Positions 5,168 to 5,782 of a stretch of 5,782 bases of DNA are shown here, one piece after another. Origin of the DNA: Candidatus Acidiferrales bacterium. GTDB lineage: Bacteria; Acidobacteriota; Terriglobia; Acidiferrales; UBA7541. The DNA is taken from assembly GCA_955651735.1 (NCBI GenBank), contig CATPAM010000323.1:1-5782 (forward strand), in the 5' to 3' direction. A program made the translations under genes and the position numbers. The number at the start of each line of letters is the position of its first letter. The stretch's first letter is position 1. Below the pieces are notes generated by a model that saw nothing but the letters and a program-made list of their open reading frames with translations, searched no databases and was not told the origin of the DNA.

Positions 5168-5782
5168 ATGCCGCACATTTTGTTGACCAATGACGACGGA
5201 ATTCACGCCGCCGGGCTGAAAGCGCTCGCGGTGGGGCTCGAAGGATTTGCCACGTTGAGCATTGTCGCGCCGCATCGCGAGCAAAGTGGGACGGCGCAAT
5301 CGCTGACCCTGCGCCAGCCGATTATCTGCAACCACGTCGGCGAACGCCAGTGGGCGGTAGAAGGCACGCCGGCGGACGCGGTAATCGTCGCCCTTCACCG
5401 GCTTTTGTCCGAGCCGCCCGACCTGGTGATTTCCGGAATCAATTTCGGCGCAAATCTCGGCGAGAACGTCTACTACTCCGGCACCGTCGGCGCCGCGCGC
5501 GAGGCCGCCCTGCATCACATCCCCGCGCTGGCCATGTCCTTATGCTCGAAAGGCCCCGGCGTGAAATTTGACACCGCAGCGCGCATCGCTCGCTCGACCG
5601 CAGAGTTAATCCTGATAGAAGGATTGCCGGATCAGGTCTTGCTCAACGTAAATGTGCCCGAGCCGCCCGACCTCGTGATCTCCGGAATCAATTTCGGCGC
5701 AAATCTCGGCGAGAACGTCTACTACTCCGGCACCGTGGGCGCCGCGCGCGAGGCCGCCCTGCATCACATCCCCGCGCTGGCC
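5168..5782 (+). CDS. surE: 5'/3'-nucleotidase SurE (partial, with an in-frame internal repeat at the right edge)
   Basis: SurE is a metal-dependent phosphatase acting on nucleoside 5'- and 3'-monophosphates and is linked to stationary-phase survival. The ATG at 5168 gives the classical start, with TNDDG at 7-11 supplying the metal ligands Asp9 and Asp10. Ser40 follows in the REQSG loop (37-41). GTPADAV (66-72) comes next, then SGIN (89-92) with the fourth ligand Asn92, and YYSGTVGAARE (102-112). Up to residue 164 (LLNVNVP) the order is normal. A normal SurE would then go on to the VTR-x-G region. Here residues 165-205 instead repeat residues 82-122 to the window edge. The real C-terminal third is therefore not seen, and the frame as written is probably not the true protein. 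It lies 78 bases after tRNA-Pro. There is no clear Shine-Dalgarno sequence; a -10-like TACATT (5156-5161) sits 6 bases before the ATG. Confidence 0.9.
   Translation, partial: MPHILLTNDDGIHAAGLKALAVGLEGFATLSIVAPHREQSGTAQSLTLRQPIICNHVGERQWAVEGTPADAVIVALHRLLSEPPDLVISGINFGANLGENVYYSGTVGAAREAALHHIPALAMSLCSKGPGVKFDTAARIARSTAELILIEGLPDQVLLNVNVPEPPDLVISGINFGANLGENVYYSGTVGAAREAALHHIPALA
5409..5533 (+). repeat. surE: Direct repeat, copy 1, in its normal place inside surE
   Basis: These 125 bases cover surE codons 82-122, including the SGIN metal-site motif. They recur at 5658-5782 with an offset of 249 bases (83 codons) and three mismatches, about 97.6% identity. This copy sits where the family expects it. 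Confidence 0.95.
5658..5782 (+). repeat. surE: Direct repeat, copy 2, ectopic and ending at the window edge
   Basis: This second copy of the surE segment follows directly after the NVNVP motif, in the same reading frame, and runs to the last base. Differences from copy 1 are at 5674 (G to C), 5680 (T to C) and 5737 (C to G). All are third codon positions and all are synonymous (Leu, Ile, Val). The join falls in GC-rich CCGAGCCGCCCGACCT, shared by both copies. Confidence 0.95.

Noticed and set aside
4866..5168. Minus-strand frame with GTTGFEPATSRTPSVRATR
   Set aside because: This is another classic antisense-tRNA translation, often mis-annotated as a protein. It has no support of its own.
4592..5518. 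Long minus-strand frame across tRNA-Pro and surE, containing RLDLNQRPHAPQACALPG
   Set aside because: This peptide is the well-known artefact of translating the antisense strand of a tRNA gene. The frame lies opposite MerR, tRNA and surE, all of which are clearly real.

Overview
The window looks like an ordinary, gene-dense piece of a bacterial chromosome with fairly high GC. My best guess at origin is Acidobacteriota (class Terriglobia, Koribacter-like). I base this on remembered resemblance of the ECF sigma factor/zinc-finger anti-sigma pair, the large charged insert in Der, and the MerR - tRNA-Pro - surE order. No search was run, and other deep lineages such as Deltaproteobacteria share parts of this layout.

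Left part, minus strand (1-1861). A 143-aa membrane-anchored protein of unknown function (1430-1861) lies upstream of an ECF-type sigma factor (553-1167). The sigma gene overlaps a zinc-finger transmembrane anti-sigma factor by 4 bases (GTGA); that gene runs off the left edge (1-556). The pair looks like a translationally coupled signalling module: the anti-sigma factor holds the sigma factor at the membrane until a signal releases it.

Centre (1862-2109). This is a divergent intergenic region. It has a promoter-like element facing each way and a cluster of short direct and inverted repeats near 1890-1924.

Right part, plus strand (2110-5782). In order: a two-TM diguanylate cyclase with intact GGDEF and inhibitory RxxD sites; the ribosome-assembly GTPase Der; a small MerR-family regulator; a tRNA-Pro with anticodon GGG; and the 5' part of surE. 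The tRNA appears to have its own promoter inside the end of the merR gene. Most genes here have poor Shine-Dalgarno sequences. The clear exception is the internal operon gene for the anti-sigma factor.

The oddest signal is at the right edge. The surE reading frame is normal for 164 codons, then jumps in frame back to codon 82 and repeats 125 bp to the last base of the window, with only three differences, all synonymous. I read this as most likely a chimeric or strain-mixed contig end; a real internal duplication is the alternative. I found no mobile element, CRISPR array or defence system, and nothing that clearly amounts to a new multi-gene system.
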